A stretch of 64,000 bases of DNA from Prosopocoilus inquinatus (GCA_036172665.1 CM069877.1:13722501-13786500); one strand, 5' to 3'; counted from the stretch's first letter, positions 1-10,488 are shown. Numbers and translations are program-made. The notes: a model not told the origin generated them from the letters alone.

Positions 1-1134
1 AAGAAATTTATATTGTACCCCAATGATTGATTGAAAATAAATAACCTGAAATGTATATAGGAATCGAGTTCGAGCGTTCTTGTAAAAATAAAATAGTTTA
101 GCAAATATTTAGAGTGTTCCGGACTTTTATCCTCAGTCTATAATAGAATTTATTTTACACTCCGTATACAAAGTAGCAGGAAAAAGATAAAATACTGCTG
201 CAACTTCCAATTCCTGAATGTGTATGTATTTATCTCACATGTTTGATCGGAGCATTTTTATCAATTCTTTTTCTCTAATTATGACTCCTCTGTTGAAAGA
301 AATGTCCCGTAATTTTTTTCTTTTCTTAAATTTGACACAATTACTCAAATTTTCTAGTTGGTTTAAATTCTTTAAAATTCATTTTGCATTCATTTTTTGA
401 AAAATATGATTTTCATGTCGAGAAAATTCCCGAAGTGACCTACAACAAATAATAAATAAAAAGTCAGAGTGGCGCAAAAACGCGCAAGTTTTTAAGTTTT
501 ATTATGAAAACACAAAGTGTATAGAACATTTAAACATAGGTTTCCAACAGGTGATATTCGGAATTACTAAACAAAAAGTTTCATCAAAAAGATATAACAG
601 GTGTAAAATGTTTGTATGATTTGTACAATTATTTCTAAACCATTAAACACAAAAAAAAATAATAATAGGTGAAACGATTAATTAAACATACCTTCCATAT
701 TTGATTACACAGTTCAGTTTTGAACTAACTCACTTAAGAAGGAAAATATAATTAACAACGTTGCGATAAATTTATGGCGAGTATAATGACTTAACAATTA
801 GTATGACACTTTGTCTAGCACTTACTCGATAATTTCAAAAGGTACTTACCCTCTTTTTACGATAAATAATAAATTAACTCCTGACCTAATATTTATTAAG
901 TTTCTTTTCGTCTACCTACACTTTAACATTTTGATTTTTGCCGTGTCTTGGCCACAGTGTGCGCCATTAGGACACGGTGGTACCGTGCTTTCAAATGAAT
1001 TCCTCATTAAAGTAAGCTGTGATTTTTTTATACTGTTACTAACACTCAATACAAGAATGGAGAACTTTAGGTCAATAAAACCTTATATCATTTTTGTCCA
1101 CTGATAATGAGACATCTAATAGTGCAATAATATA
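1..1134. other. AT-rich non-coding stretch
   Basis: No coding sequence, RNA gene or element end was recognised here. The short ORFs at 218-400 and 811-1104 show no motif, no composition change and no splice context. The sequence is ordinary AT-rich DNA up to the TA dinucleotide at 1133-1134 that precedes the next element. Confidence 0.5.
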
Positions 1135-1477
1135 CACTGTATTCCACATTTCGATGCTCATCATTGGCATCTCGGTTATTAGAAGACATAGAGCATCGGT
1201 TAAATGGGGAATGTTTTGCAGAATTCAATGCTTGCAACAAATCTCATTTCAAGTTCACCATAACTTTTTTTAATTTTAAGATAATTTAAGGAAACCAAAA
1301 TTTGACGATTTCAATATTCCTCAATAACTCGATAACACCTGATGTGACCACTTATAAACTTTTACGTTGTTCAGACACTTTCTTAAGACAAAATTTTTGA
1401 TGCAAACAGAAACCTCCGATTGTCATTTGTTTTCAACTTATTAACGCTAATTTTTGTTTTTCATATGGCACCCATAT
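1135..1477 (+). repeat. Left terminal inverted repeat, outer part
   Basis: This part of the left arm matches the reverse complement of about 4056-4404 with scattered substitutions and small indels. It stops at the sequence CCCATAT (1471-1477), where the LINE begins. The arm resumes at 3395 (TTAGGTTTGTAGTTAGTTAG), aligning with TTAAGTTTTTAGTTAACG in the right arm, so the insertion point is visible to within a few bases. Confidence 0.8.
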
Positions 1478-3059
1478 GGAACTGTTCAGTTTCAAATTAA
1501 TAGATATCGATACTGTGCGTAAAATTATTGTTAACATCAAATCGAAGGCTTTTGGTTCAGACGGGATCAACATTTCAATGTTAAAAATGTGTTGCCCCTT
1601 CATTATACCATTTATAACGCACATAATTAACTGCTGTTTAGAACAAAATGTTGTTCCTCTCTCTTGGAAGCGCGCTATCATCACGCCTTTGGCAAAAATT
1701 AGCAACCCCACAGAATTACAACATTTGCGTCCCATTAGTGTTCTGCCTGCAATGTCGACAATTTTCGAAAAAGTTCTTGAGATTCAACTTCGTGATTACG
1801 TTAATACAAATAACATATTGCCTTCTATACAGTCCGGTTTCAGACCTTTGCATAGTTGCACGACTACCTTACTTAATATTACGGACGATATTTTAAAAGC
1901 CGTTGATGCAGGCTTAGAAACAATTTTAGTGTTGCTAGACTACAGTAAGGCTTTTGATTGTCTTAATCACGCAGTATTGTTGTCCATTTTACATTTTATA
2001 GGTCTGTCTGACAATGCTTGTATTTTGTTCAAAAGTTACTTTACTGAGCGTACACAGAGAGTGGTCATTGATGGCCAAGAATCTCAAGAAACTGTACTAT
2101 CCAGCGGCGTGCCGCAGGGGTCGATACTAGGCCCACTTTTATTCACATTATATACAGCTAATTTTGGGTCGTACTTAAACTTCTGTTCCCTGCATATGTA
2201 TGCAGACGACACGCAATTATATTTTTCGTTTAAACCTACGGAAAGACTTGCAGCCTGCAATTTAATTAACAATGATTTACAATCTCTTGTAAATGCGTCA
2301 CACGAACATTCTTTAATCATAAATCCAGCCAAATCTGCTTGTATGCTGTTTAGTAAGAAGGGAACTGTAGAAGGACTTAACATTGTAATTAACAACTCCC
2401 AACTTTCATTTATGAGTGAAGTAAAAAACTTGGGGCTTTTGATTGATACTAACTTACGATTTAAAGGATATATAACAAATTGCATAAATAAGTCGTATGC
2501 TGCGCTTAAATTAATATACGCAAACAGAGCTCTCTTATCGAAAAAAGTTAAAATACTACTTTGTGATTCTTTGGTTCTATCTAAATTCAATTATGCTGAT
2601 GTTGTGTACGGTCCTTGTATCGACAGCGACACTAGTAGAAGAATACAAGTAGTACAAAACTCCTGCTTGAGACTTATTTTTGGTGTGTTAAGGAGACAAA
2701 GAATTACACATAAGCTATTAGAAGCAAATTGGCTTAACATGAAAGATAGAAGAATTTTACATTCGGGTTGTTTGTTTCACAAAATTATTCAGAGTGGCTA
2801 TCCTAGGTATCTGTATAACAAAATATTGTTCAGAACTGACGTTCATCATTTAAATATTAGAAATAAAGGGCTCCTAACTCCACCACTACATAAAACAGCT
2901 ATATTCGAAAGATCTTTCAGTTATAACGCTGTGTCTCTCTATAACTCGTTACCGCAAAAAATAAAAGATCTGTCAGTTAATAAATTTGCCTCACATCTAT
3001 TTAAAATTCTTTTTAATCGGCTGCAGACGTCTCTCAGACATCTTTACGCTAACATTTAA
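1476..3059 (+). CDS. Reverse transcriptase of a LINE (partial ORF2, endonuclease missing)
   Basis: This 527-residue frame encodes a non-LTR reverse transcriptase that would copy the element's RNA at a nicked chromosomal target. Visible motifs in order are SDGI near residue 28, LRPISVL, SGFRP, LLDYSKAFD with the first catalytic Asp at 155, SSGVPQGSILGPLLF, and YADD at 242-245 with the catalytic Asp pair 244-245. After the thumb comes a Cys/His-containing C-terminal region typical of LINE ORF2 (RRIQVVQNSCLRLIFG, then a conserved tail ending SHLFKILF). There is no apurinic endonuclease domain because the copy is 5' truncated. The ATG at 1476 is formed by two bases of the host TIR plus the first LINE base, so it is not a native start. 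The frame has no internal stop, which implies a fairly recent insertion. Confidence 0.9.
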   Translation: MELFSFKLIDIDTVRKIIVNIKSKAFGSDGINISMLKMCCPFIIPFITHIINCCLEQNVVPLSWKRAIITPLAKISNPTELQHLRPISVLPAMSTIFEKVLEIQLRDYVNTNNILPSIQSGFRPLHSCTTTLLNITDDILKAVDAGLETILVLLDYSKAFDCLNHAVLLSILHFIGLSDNACILFKSYFTERTQRVVIDGQESQETVLSSGVPQGSILGPLLFTLYTANFGSYLNFCSLHMYADDTQLYFSFKPTERLAACNLINNDLQSLVNASHEHSLIINPAKSACMLFSKKGTVEGLNIVINNSQLSFMSEVKNLGLLIDTNLRFKGYITNCINKSYAALKLIYANRALLSKKVKILLCDSLVLSKFNYADVVYGPCIDSDTSRRIQVVQNSCLRLIFGVLRRQRITHKLLEANWLNMKDRRILHSGCLFHKIIQSGYPRYLYNKILFRTDVHHLNIRNKGLLTPPLHKTAIFERSFSYNAVSLYNSLPQKIKDLSVNKFASHLFKILFNRLQTSLRHLYANI

Positions 3060-3331
3060 AGTTACATTTAAAGTTCTACATCTTCACATTAATAATTTTT
3101 CTCACTTACTTATTATTATAATTTTTATATATATTGTATTTGTCCATAGTGTACAGTTTACTTGTTTGATACTAAGAAACGCGCCACACAGTTTTCTATA
3201 TTTTGAGTAGGTTGAGTGTAAGAGCAGGGGATTACTTGTTACTAGTAATCCATCTGAACTCCGCCTGTTTTTTCAAGAATAACTGGTCTACAAAATATAT
3301 ATGTATCTGTAAATGTGGTTGAAAATAAAGA

Positions 3332-3394
<63 letters not shown>
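1478..3394 (+). mobile_element. 5'-truncated non-LTR retrotransposon (LINE) with (TTA)n tail
   Basis: The element contains a long RT ORF, a ~270-bp 3' UTR, an AATAAA at 3324-3329 and a (TTA/ATT)n tail (3333-3394). No endonuclease domain precedes the RT, as expected of a copy truncated during target-primed reverse transcription. It lies in the left TIR of a mariner-like element and is therefore younger than it. Any target-site duplication is short and cannot be told apart from the tail. The clade is uncertain: TTA/TAA-type tails occur in I-like LINEs, and the C-terminal part resembles CR1/L2-like proteins. Confidence 0.88.
3333..3394 (+). repeat. (TTA)n microsatellite tail of the LINE
   Basis: About 20 perfect TTA units follow the AATAAA signal by a few bases and end where the interrupted mariner-like arm resumes. 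This is the 3' tail of the retrotransposon, not an independent microsatellite. Confidence 0.9.
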
Positions 3395-3396
<2 letters not shown>

Positions 3397-3642
3397 TAGG
3401 TTTGTAGTTAGTTAGATAGTATTTAAAAAGAGCTTTTCAACGATGTATAACATACCCGAAATTTTTTTATTTTTAGGGGAGATATTATCAATAACATAAA
3501 TTAATCCCTTATGAAATTAGTAGGCTATGAAATTAAACACTCAATACTGTAAAATAACGAAACGATATTGACGTAACAGATATTTGGAACTACTAACAAC
3601 CGAAAAATACCTGCTTCGAAACAGATTATTAATCCTGACAAC

Positions 3643-3987
3643 ATGCAGAACATCTGGTTCCAGCAGAATGGTTACCAGGCCCATAACAGTCGTGACGTAC
3701 ATTTTTTGAGAGAAAACTTTAATGAGAGTACTTTCAAATAATGGACCAGTACAATTGCTTGCGAGATCGCCCGACCTTACCCCCCTTGACTTTCATTTAT
3801 GGGGTCCCGCTAAAAACGAAGTATTTAATTTTGCACCGCCAAAAGCTCCAGGAATTTTAGAACAAAGAATTCTGAATGTGCTGAGATCATTAAACGAAAA
3901 CATACTTTGTAGTGTCTGAAACTCTGTTAATATAAGGTGTCAAAAGTGTGTGGAACAGAATGGTCGTCATATTGAACAGTTTCTTTA
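3643..3987 (+). pseudogene. Decayed Tc1/mariner (DD41D-like) transposase remnant
   Basis: Three frames together give the C-terminal third of a DDE/D transposase. The first carries IWFQQNGYQAHN, the block around the second catalytic residue, here Asn instead of Asp. The second (from 3722) has ARSPDLTPLDFHLWG with the third catalytic Asp. The third ends NGRHIEQFL and a stop (about 3921-3987). Frameshifts separate the parts and the N-terminal two thirds are absent. The order and wording match the intact transposase at 6809-7894, so this is a relative of that family, not functional. Confidence 0.85.
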
Positions 3988-4021
3988 AGTCAACCTGAAC
4001 GCTTTCTTTACTTTTTTTTTT

Positions 4022-4404
4022 CTTTTATGACTTTTATTATCATTTCGTTAACTAAAAACTTAATATGGGTGCCATATGAAAGACAAAAGTTAGCGTTAAT
4101 AACTTGAAAACAAATGACAATCGGAGGTTTCTGTTTGCATCGAAAACTTTGCCTTAAAAAAGTGTCTGAACAACGTAAAAGTTTATAAGTGGTCACATCA
4201 GGTGTTATCGAGTTATTGAGGAATATTAAAATCGTCAAATTTTGGTTTTCTAAAATTATCTTAAAATTTTTAAAAGTTATGGTGAATTTGAAATGAGATT
4301 TGTTGCGAGCATTGAACTCTGCAAAACATTCCCCATTTAACCATTGCTCTATATCTTCTAATAACCGAGATGCCAATGGTGAGCATCGAAATGTGGACAC
4401 AGTG
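4022..4404 (-). repeat. Right terminal inverted repeat
   Basis: This is the uninterrupted partner of the left arm (1135-1477 plus 3395 to about 3430). It shows what the left arm looked like before the LINE inserted: the bases corresponding to CCCATAT and TTAAGTTTTT are contiguous here. Confidence 0.8.
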
Positions 4405-6238
4405 CATAGGTGTTCCATTAAAAAAAAAAAACATATGTTAGGGTCGTTACATTCTTACGGACAGGTCCCCCGCCAGGTCAAAATCCAATCGCGTGCGACT
4501 CCATATTTTGGCGCCCTCTAGCAGATGAGTTGGGGTACACAAAAACGGTCAATTATCAAAATTATTAAAAGAAATTAAAAGAAACGAAAAATTGAAAAAA
4601 ACAGAAAAATTAAAAAAAAATAAACTTTAGACAATTTTTCTTAAACATTTTCCTTCATTTTCTAAACATTTTCCTTCACCTTTTTCAAGTTATTTTTTTA
4701 CCTAACAAAATTATTAAATACATTAATTTTTTTATAAAAAATTTGGCACACAAAAATTAGAAAACTTTTCTACTTTTAATTGCCGCAGTTAACTGTTCTA
4801 TTTTAGTCGACGTTTAGCCGTGCTTCATCAAAACTCCCATTAATTAAAAAAAAATTAAAAGAAACGAAATATGCAAAAATGTTAAAGAATTTTAAACATT
4901 TTTCTTCATCTTGAAAACATTTTCCTTAATTTTGAAAACCTTTTCCTTCATTTTGAAAACATTTTCCTTCACTTTTTTCAAGTTCCTAACTGCTGCGAGC
5001 CCTCAAAAACGAGTAACCCAAACCTTCTTCTCATCTGACTAAGGGGTCCTCTGTTCAGACCCCTACAGAATGCAAGTAGGTGAAGCCAGCTTGTTAATAA
5101 TATTAGAAAAAAAGAAACAAAATCACAAAAGCAAAATGAACTTACATTTCTAAAAATTTAAAAAGTAAAATGCGATTTGTTTTTTTTTTAACCAAACCGT
5201 AGCAGCTTACATAATTTATTTTTTTTACGGAAAATTTAGCACACGAAAATTACAAAACTTTTCTACTTTTAATTGTCGCAGTTAACTGTTCTATTTTAGT
5301 CGATGTTTTGCCGTCAGGTTGACGGCTTCACCAGAATTCCCATTAATTTTAAAAATATTAATAGAAACAAAAATTGGAAAAATTAAAAAAAAAATTAAAA
5401 CATTCTCATTCATTTTTCAAATATTTTCCTTCATTTTGAAAACCTTTTCCTTAATTTTGAAAACATTTTCCTTCACTTTTTTCAAGTTTTTAGTTGCTGC
5501 GAGCCCCCAAATATGAGTAGCCCGAACAGTGCGATGCGCCTTCTTCTCATCTGACAAAGGACGCCTCTGTACAGACCCCTCCGGAATGCAAGCGGGTGAA
5601 GCCCACTTGTTATTAATATTAGAAAAAAAAAATCGCGAAAGCAAAATGAACTTAAATTCCTAAAAACTTAAAAAGTAAAATGTAATTTGTTATTTTTTAA
5701 CCAAACCGTGACAGCTTACATAATTTATTTTTTTTAACTAAGTACATTAAACTTTTTATGAAACTTTTCTACTTTTAATTACCGCAGTTAACTATTCAAT
5801 TTTAGTCGACGTTTTGCCGTGTGGTTGACGGCTTCATCAAAACAGTTCAGACTCGTGGATAGTTTTTTCGAATAATTTTTACCAGATACCCATTAATTTA
5901 TTTTTTTTGCGAAAAAAATGATTAATGACAGAAAAATCTAGTGACAAATAGGCTAATTGCCGCCTCTTGAAGGTGGCGCCCGCGTGCACTGCACGCTTTG
6001 CACACATGGTTACGTGCTTACGGAACACTCTGTGTAAGTTTAAATAACTTTAGATTGTGAATCTAACGATATCTATGTTATTGCGTACACAGATTTCAAA
6101 AAATCTTCAGTAGTAACGCCACAATCTTCCGCCCACGCACTGTTGGCCCATCCTGTATTAATTAGGGAAACAAAACACAAACACTTTTTGCGATAAAAAA
6201 GAATATAAAAGGAGTTTCATATTTAAACTCATTTGATA
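4405..6238. repeat. Three tandem copies of a ~500-bp AT-rich unit
   Basis: A landmark reading roughly CGCAGTTAACTRTTC plus TTTTAGTCGA recurs at about 4784, 5277 and 5783, with spacing of about 493 and 506 bp. The block CTGCGAGCC...CTTCTTCTCATCTGA...GAATGCAAG recurs at about 4990 and 5498. Copies have diverged by substitutions and indels, mainly in A/T runs. The array spans about 4560-5850. Sequence from 5850 to 6238 is unremarkable, with a short GC-rich patch at 5955-6020. The 60-75-residue ORFs here are repeat artefacts. Confidence 0.75.
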
Positions 6239-6240
6239 TA

Positions 6241-6518
6241 CAGGGTGTGGATAAAGTATGGAACAAAATTCATACTTCTGTTATCTTGGGTTTGATGAAA
6301 AAATCCTGAAACAGGTCGATTTTAGTTTTGTCCCATGCACTTTATGACATAGTGAATTTCATTCTGTAGCCATCTGATTGCATCCAGGTGTGACGTCATC
6401 AGTTTTTTCAAATGGTAACATCAGACTTTTATTTTTTGGAGAAAAACACTTTCGAATTTAAAAAAATTAAAATTTTATTCCTATGATAAACTAATCAAAA
6501 ATTATCAACAAATTAGAT
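6241..6518 (+). repeat. Left TIR (278 bp) of the DD41D element
   Basis: This arm matches the reverse complement of 7900-8264 with few mismatches. The inner boundary is AACAAATTAGATAC at 6507-6520. A stretch including TGACGTCATCAG is conserved in both arms. Confidence 0.9.
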
Positions 6519-6808
6519 ACGTCTGAGGTGTACCTCGGCTTATCTTCAATAGAGACATCGACCAGTCGACATAAGGGAAACAAAAAAAACCCTATGCAGG
6601 CCTTACCGTTTGTTCCTAGAACCGAATGATTTTTTAAATTTCCGATTGATGATGTTTTTTACAATTGAAAAACGCAAGTAACTATGGCGTAGACGAAAGT
6701 AATGTCAAAGTACTGTCAATTAGCTTATAACCGTATATCAAGTACTGCACGTGAGTATTCGTTTTGACTAGAACGGAAATTTGGTAGTGTTGAAAGTTAA
6801 TCACGAAA

Positions 6809-7894
6809 ATGGCTTATTTAAGCGAACAAGACAGAATTCAAATTCTTATTATGGTTGGCTTTGGTGATAAAATACGTAGCCATGAAGAAGCCTGTCAATT
6901 GTTCAATGCAGAAAATGCAAACCGAACACCGATTTCGCGATCAACGGTGAACAAAATTGTGGCAACATTCGCAGAAACTGGCAGTGTAAAAAACAGACCC
7001 AAACAAGGTCGTCCAAGAACTGAAGAAAGTACTAGGCTGAACATTCTCTTGGAAGTTCAAAACAACCCCCACACTTCAACAAGAAACATTGCCAGAGATA
7101 ATGCAGTCGACTTTTCCACAGTCGCAAAGTACTTGAAGAAGGAAAAACTTCATCCATATAAAGTCCATCTCGTTCAGGAACTGAATGAAGATGACTTCGA
7201 CCGTCGAAACGAGTTCTGTGAACAATTGATGCTACGATGCGATGAGAATCCCGAATTTCTCATTAATGTGCTTTTTAGCGACGAAGCAACTTATAAAATA
7301 AACGGTCAGGTGAATCGCCATAATTGTAGACATTGGTCGGGTGAAAATCCTCGATGGGTTCAGGTGGGTCACACCCAAACCCAACAAAAAGTTAATGTGT
7401 GGGCGGGAATAATAGGAGATCGCATTGTGGGACCTGTCTTTCTCGAGGGAAATTTAAACGCTGAAAGACATTTAGATTTTCTAAGATTTGACCCCGTGCC
7501 AGCATTGGTAATACTGTTTCCGGACGAAGCAAATCCTGATGCGCCTCATCCCAGAATCTGGTTCCAACAAGGTGGAGCACCTCCACATTTTGGCCAGCAT
7601 GTTCGCAGGTATCTCGACGAAATTTTCCCAGGGAGATGGATAGGACGAAGGGGAACAATTGACTGGCCTGCCCGCTATCCAGATCTCACCCCACTTGATT
7701 TTTTTCTATGGGGTCATGTGAAATCAAAGGAGTACACAAATAAGCCACATGACTTGGATGACCTGAAAACTCGCATTTACGAGGAAATTCGCAATATTGA
7801 CCCAGAGACAATACGACGTTCCGTAGAAAGTGTGTACGTCCGTCTTGGCCAATGTCAAATGGCCAACGATGGACACTTTGAACACCTCCGTTGA
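6809..7894 (+). CDS. Tc1/mariner transposase, DD41D spacing, second catalytic Asp mutated
   Basis: This 361-residue protein is a cut-and-paste transposase that would bind the TIRs and excise and insert the element at TA. Residues 1-120 look like the bipartite helix-turn-helix DNA-binding region, with a GRPRTEE linker near residue 66. The catalytic domain has FSDEA with the first Asp at 158. IWFQQGGAPPHF follows, where the family has Asp in place of Gly255 (codon GGT, one base from GAT). Then ARYPDLTPLDFFLWG gives the third Asp at 297. There are 41 residues between positions 255 and 297, the spacing used to define DD41D (rosa/Visitor-like) elements. The length is full and there are no internal stops. 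The start ATG follows a ~290-bp leader after the left TIR. With Gly255 it should be catalytically dead while possibly still binding DNA. Confidence 0.93.
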   Translation: MAYLSEQDRIQILIMVGFGDKIRSHEEACQLFNAENANRTPISRSTVNKIVATFAETGSVKNRPKQGRPRTEESTRLNILLEVQNNPHTSTRNIARDNAVDFSTVAKYLKKEKLHPYKVHLVQELNEDDFDRRNEFCEQLMLRCDENPEFLINVLFSDEATYKINGQVNRHNCRHWSGENPRWVQVGHTQTQQKVNVWAGIIGDRIVGPVFLEGNLNAERHLDFLRFDPVPALVILFPDEANPDAPHPRIWFQQGGAPPHFGQHVRRYLDEIFPGRWIGRRGTIDWPARYPDLTPLDFFLWGHVKSKEYTNKPHDLDDLKTRIYEEIRNIDPETIRRSVESVYVRLGQCQMANDGHFEHLR

Positions 7895-7899
7895 TATTT

Positions 7900-8264
7900 T
7901 ATCTAATTTGTTGATAATTTTTGATTAGTTTATCATTTTTTGATTAGTTTATCATACGAATAAAATTTTAATTTTTTTAAATTCGATAGTGTTTTTCTCC
8001 AAAAAATTGTTATGTAAGATACCAAACTTTTTATACCGTTGTATGCACAATGGAATACTTAACGACAAGGGATAATAAAAGTCTGATGTTACCATTTGAA
8101 AAAACTGATGACGTCACACCTGGATGCAATCAGATGGCTACAGAATGAAATTCACTGTCATAAAATGCACGGGACAAAACTAAAATCGACCTGTTTCAGG
8201 ATTTTTTCATCAAACCCAAGATAACAGAAATATAAATTTTGTTCCATACTTTATCCACACCTTG
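7900..8264 (-). repeat. Right TIR of the DD41D element, with a small insertion and a duplication
   Basis: Compared with the left arm this copy carries two additions. One is a ~19-bp tandem duplication of TTTTTGATTAGTTTATCAT near 7917-7955. The other is a ~67-bp insertion near 8007-8073, between CCAAAAAA and TAAAAGTCTG, which are adjacent in the left arm. The outer ~190 bp otherwise match the left arm closely. Confidence 0.88.
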
Positions 8265-8266
8265 TA

Positions 8267-9861
8267 CAGACAAATTAATGACGTTTTAATTGCTACAATA
8301 AATCCACGATGCAACGGCATTTTTATAAATTAACTTCACAAAGAAGGTTGTAACACATGTCAGCGCGCGAAGCGACGCGACGGGCCTGAATGAAGTTATC
8401 TTGGATGAAATACGTAAAACGGATTTGTTAGTCCATTCATACATCATATTTATATAAAGTTCGCCCTCGAGTGTCGGTTTTTAAACCGCATTAGGACGAA
8501 GGTAGTAAAACGCAACAAGTGTCCATAAAAATCAGATATGGGCCGGGAATTTCTAAAGAATGTTCACCCCTGTTTGTTTTATTACTTTTATTAGGTTGGA
8601 CAAACTGTGTTGCGAGTAACAGGTGGCAAAATAAAACGGCGCAATCTGAAAACTGTAAAGTGCGCCGTGCTATTCTACTGCTCCGGAAACTCCTCCTCTG
8701 CCCGATCAAACTTTAAAAGCACACTGTTTCAATCTTATTTATTTTTTTATTTATTTAACACCACATGATACTTCGCCTAGGACGTCCATTAAAAACTAAA
8801 TTAATTATTAATTGATTAATCAATTAATTCCTCTTAGAAGATGCAAGTTAAATTTGAATGTGTGCGTTGCATTAACAAAACTTTAAAAGTACAGTCGAAA
8901 CCAAATAAATAGTAGAGAAATGCGGTTTCCTGCAACTTTTCTTTCTCCAAAAAAGCATTGTTTAAATTCGACTTCACAGAATTTTACAAAAAGTTTCGAT
9001 CTTGTCAAATTTGAAACTTTTCAAAATTACAGGAAACTGTAACCGTCTATTATTTTTTGCTTTCGAGCTTTCAAGCGATTAAAAAAAATTCTCTTGCTTG
9101 TGTTAGACAAAGAGGGCTAAAATCCGAAATGCGAACGAAGCCATGGGTGGGTTCGGCGTAAAGGGGATGAGTGCATCCTTATCCTCACCCCGCGATAACA
9201 CAATCTTTGGCAGCGCTGCAGCGGAGAGGCCCAACAGGCACAGGCCGTGGCTTATGCACGTTCGCTAAGGGGGCAGAAGGGTGGCTGTGAGATAATCCCG
9301 TTCGGCACACGGGCGGAAGACAGAGATGTCCTGAGGGTCAGTCGCGGGCTATTGAACCCGCGATTCTGGGAACCGTGCGCCGCGTCATCCCTAAATCATA
9401 CGGCTGCCTCTCCCGCTGCGTCCGGACCATTAGCGGGAATTAGCTAGCGCGCCTGAGTGCCTGCTTTTTCTCTGTATTCGCCTCCCCCCCCCACCCGACG
9501 CTAATGAATAAATAATCATCAATGGTACCAACTATTTCTTAACTATAGTTACCAAAACAAAACAAAAAATGCACAGGGTTAGTCATAGGGGGAGTGTTTA
9601 AACAATATCACATGCACAGAGAAAAAAATATTTAAGCGACGATCCAACTTGCAGAATAATTTAATTGGAATACCTCAGGGTTCAATGTTGGATCCTCTAC
9701 TTTCTAATACAATCTGTGGGGATACGTAACGACTTGATATTTACGTACAGATTTAATTAATTTATTTTTTTCACGAGGAACGTTTGGGTTAATGAAAACA
9801 AAGTAGAATTCTCCGAAGGCGCTGCAAAACCGATCGCCAGAGTGCGATAATACATGCGTTA
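8267..9861. other. Non-coding stretch with a GC-rich islet at 9120-9500
   Basis: Most of this stretch is AT-rich with no gene recognised. From about 9120 to 9500 the composition switches to GC-rich with many CpGs. Read on the minus strand, CGCGGG-TTCAATAG-CCCGCG at about 9336-9355 is a perfect 6-bp stem with a T-arm-like loop. No convincing A box or acceptor stem accompanies it, so I do not call a tRNA. A tRNA-derived repeat or regulatory islet is possible. The ORFs at 8491-8716 and 9247-9447 have no recognisable features. Confidence 0.4.
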
Positions 9862-9863
9862 TA

Positions 9864-10295
9864 CAGGGCGAGTCATAATGGGCGGAACAAACTTTACCAG
9901 TATATAGGAGAAATATTTTTAAGTAAAAAAGTTCATATGAACCTACATACTGGGTGTTCATAGGAAGCCGGTGCAATAGCCAACTTTCTTATTCGTATCT
10001 TTACGAAGTAACTGAAAATAGAAAAATTTTAGAACCTTCTCTCCTCGATATTATCCTACTTTCGAAAAAACAAATGATAATCAAATTTGTTACTAAATCA
10101 TTTATAAAATAGTAGGCTTTGGGAGATGATATTTTAGAAACATAATTAATTTGACATCCTGAATGAGATGCGATGATAAAAAACGTAAGGTTCCATTTAA
10201 AAAAGTTGATAACAATTGAAAGTCTCGAAAACCTGATGGTCTTTTGTTTTCTCGAAAGCAGCATAATATCGATTATATCATTATGACTCACCCTG
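9864..10295. mobile_element. 432-bp MITE with TA target duplication
   Basis: The ends CAGGGCGAGTCATAATG and, inverted, CAGGGTGAGTCATAATG match at 16 of 17 positions and are flanked by TA at 9862-9863 and 10296-10297. There is no coding capacity. The CAGGG terminus plus TA duplication indicates mobilisation by a Tc1/mariner-type transposase. Its ends differ from those of the 6241-8264 element beyond the first six bases, so a different family drove it. Confidence 0.82.
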
Positions 10296-10430
10296 TATAG
10301 TGTGCCCCCGGATTGATGTTACAAGAGGTGTGACAGCCTAAAAATTTTTGAATTTCATTTTGAGTATAATTTTAAGAATATTTTCAATTTTTAAGAAACA
10401 AAATATAAAAAAAACCTGTATTGATGAAAA

Positions 10431-10488
10431 ATGCAAATACAAATGCAAATACAAATACAAACACAAACAGAAATACAAATACAAATAC
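10431..10488 (+). repeat. (ACAAAT)n-like microsatellite
   Basis: Imperfect hexamer repeats of the ACAAAT/GCAAAT type. The sequence just upstream (ATATAAAAA...CCTGTAYTGATGAAAAATRC) recurs in front of a longer array of the same type at 11216, so the two loci are duplicates. Confidence 0.8.

Larger units (their letters stand above)
1135..4404. mobile_element. Decayed Tc1/mariner-type element with ~350-bp TIRs, split by a LINE
   Basis: The ends are inverted copies of each other: CACTGTATTCCACATTTCG at the left and, reading inward from 4404, CACTGTGTCCACATTTCG. The similarity continues for about 350 bp per arm. A TA precedes the left end; the right flank is CA, so the duplication has decayed or the end is off by a few bases. 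Just inside the right arm is a broken DDE transposase remnant (3643-3987). A LINE (1478-3394) sits inside the left arm; without it the element would be about 1.35 kb, which suggests internal deletion. It is non-autonomous now. Confidence 0.75.
6241..8264 (+). mobile_element. Nearly complete DD41D-type Tc1/mariner transposon
   Basis: The element runs between two TA dinucleotides (6239-6240 and 8265-8266). Its ends, CAGGGTGTGGATAAAGTATG and the inverted copy CAAGGTGTGGATAAAGTATG, differ at one base and continue as long inverted repeats (6241-6518 and 7900-8264). It carries one uninterrupted transposase ORF that ends five bases before the right TIR. The total length of 2024 bp is longer than a classic mariner, mainly because of the TIRs. 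Autonomy is doubtful because of the D255G change in the transposase. Confidence 0.92.

Noticed and set aside
2084..2590. 168-codon minus-strand frame
   Set aside because: It is antisense to the well-supported RT frame and has no motif of its own.
9330..9420. tRNA gene on the minus strand
   Set aside because: Only a T-arm-like hairpin with an 8-base loop is visible. No A box or acceptor pairing could be found.
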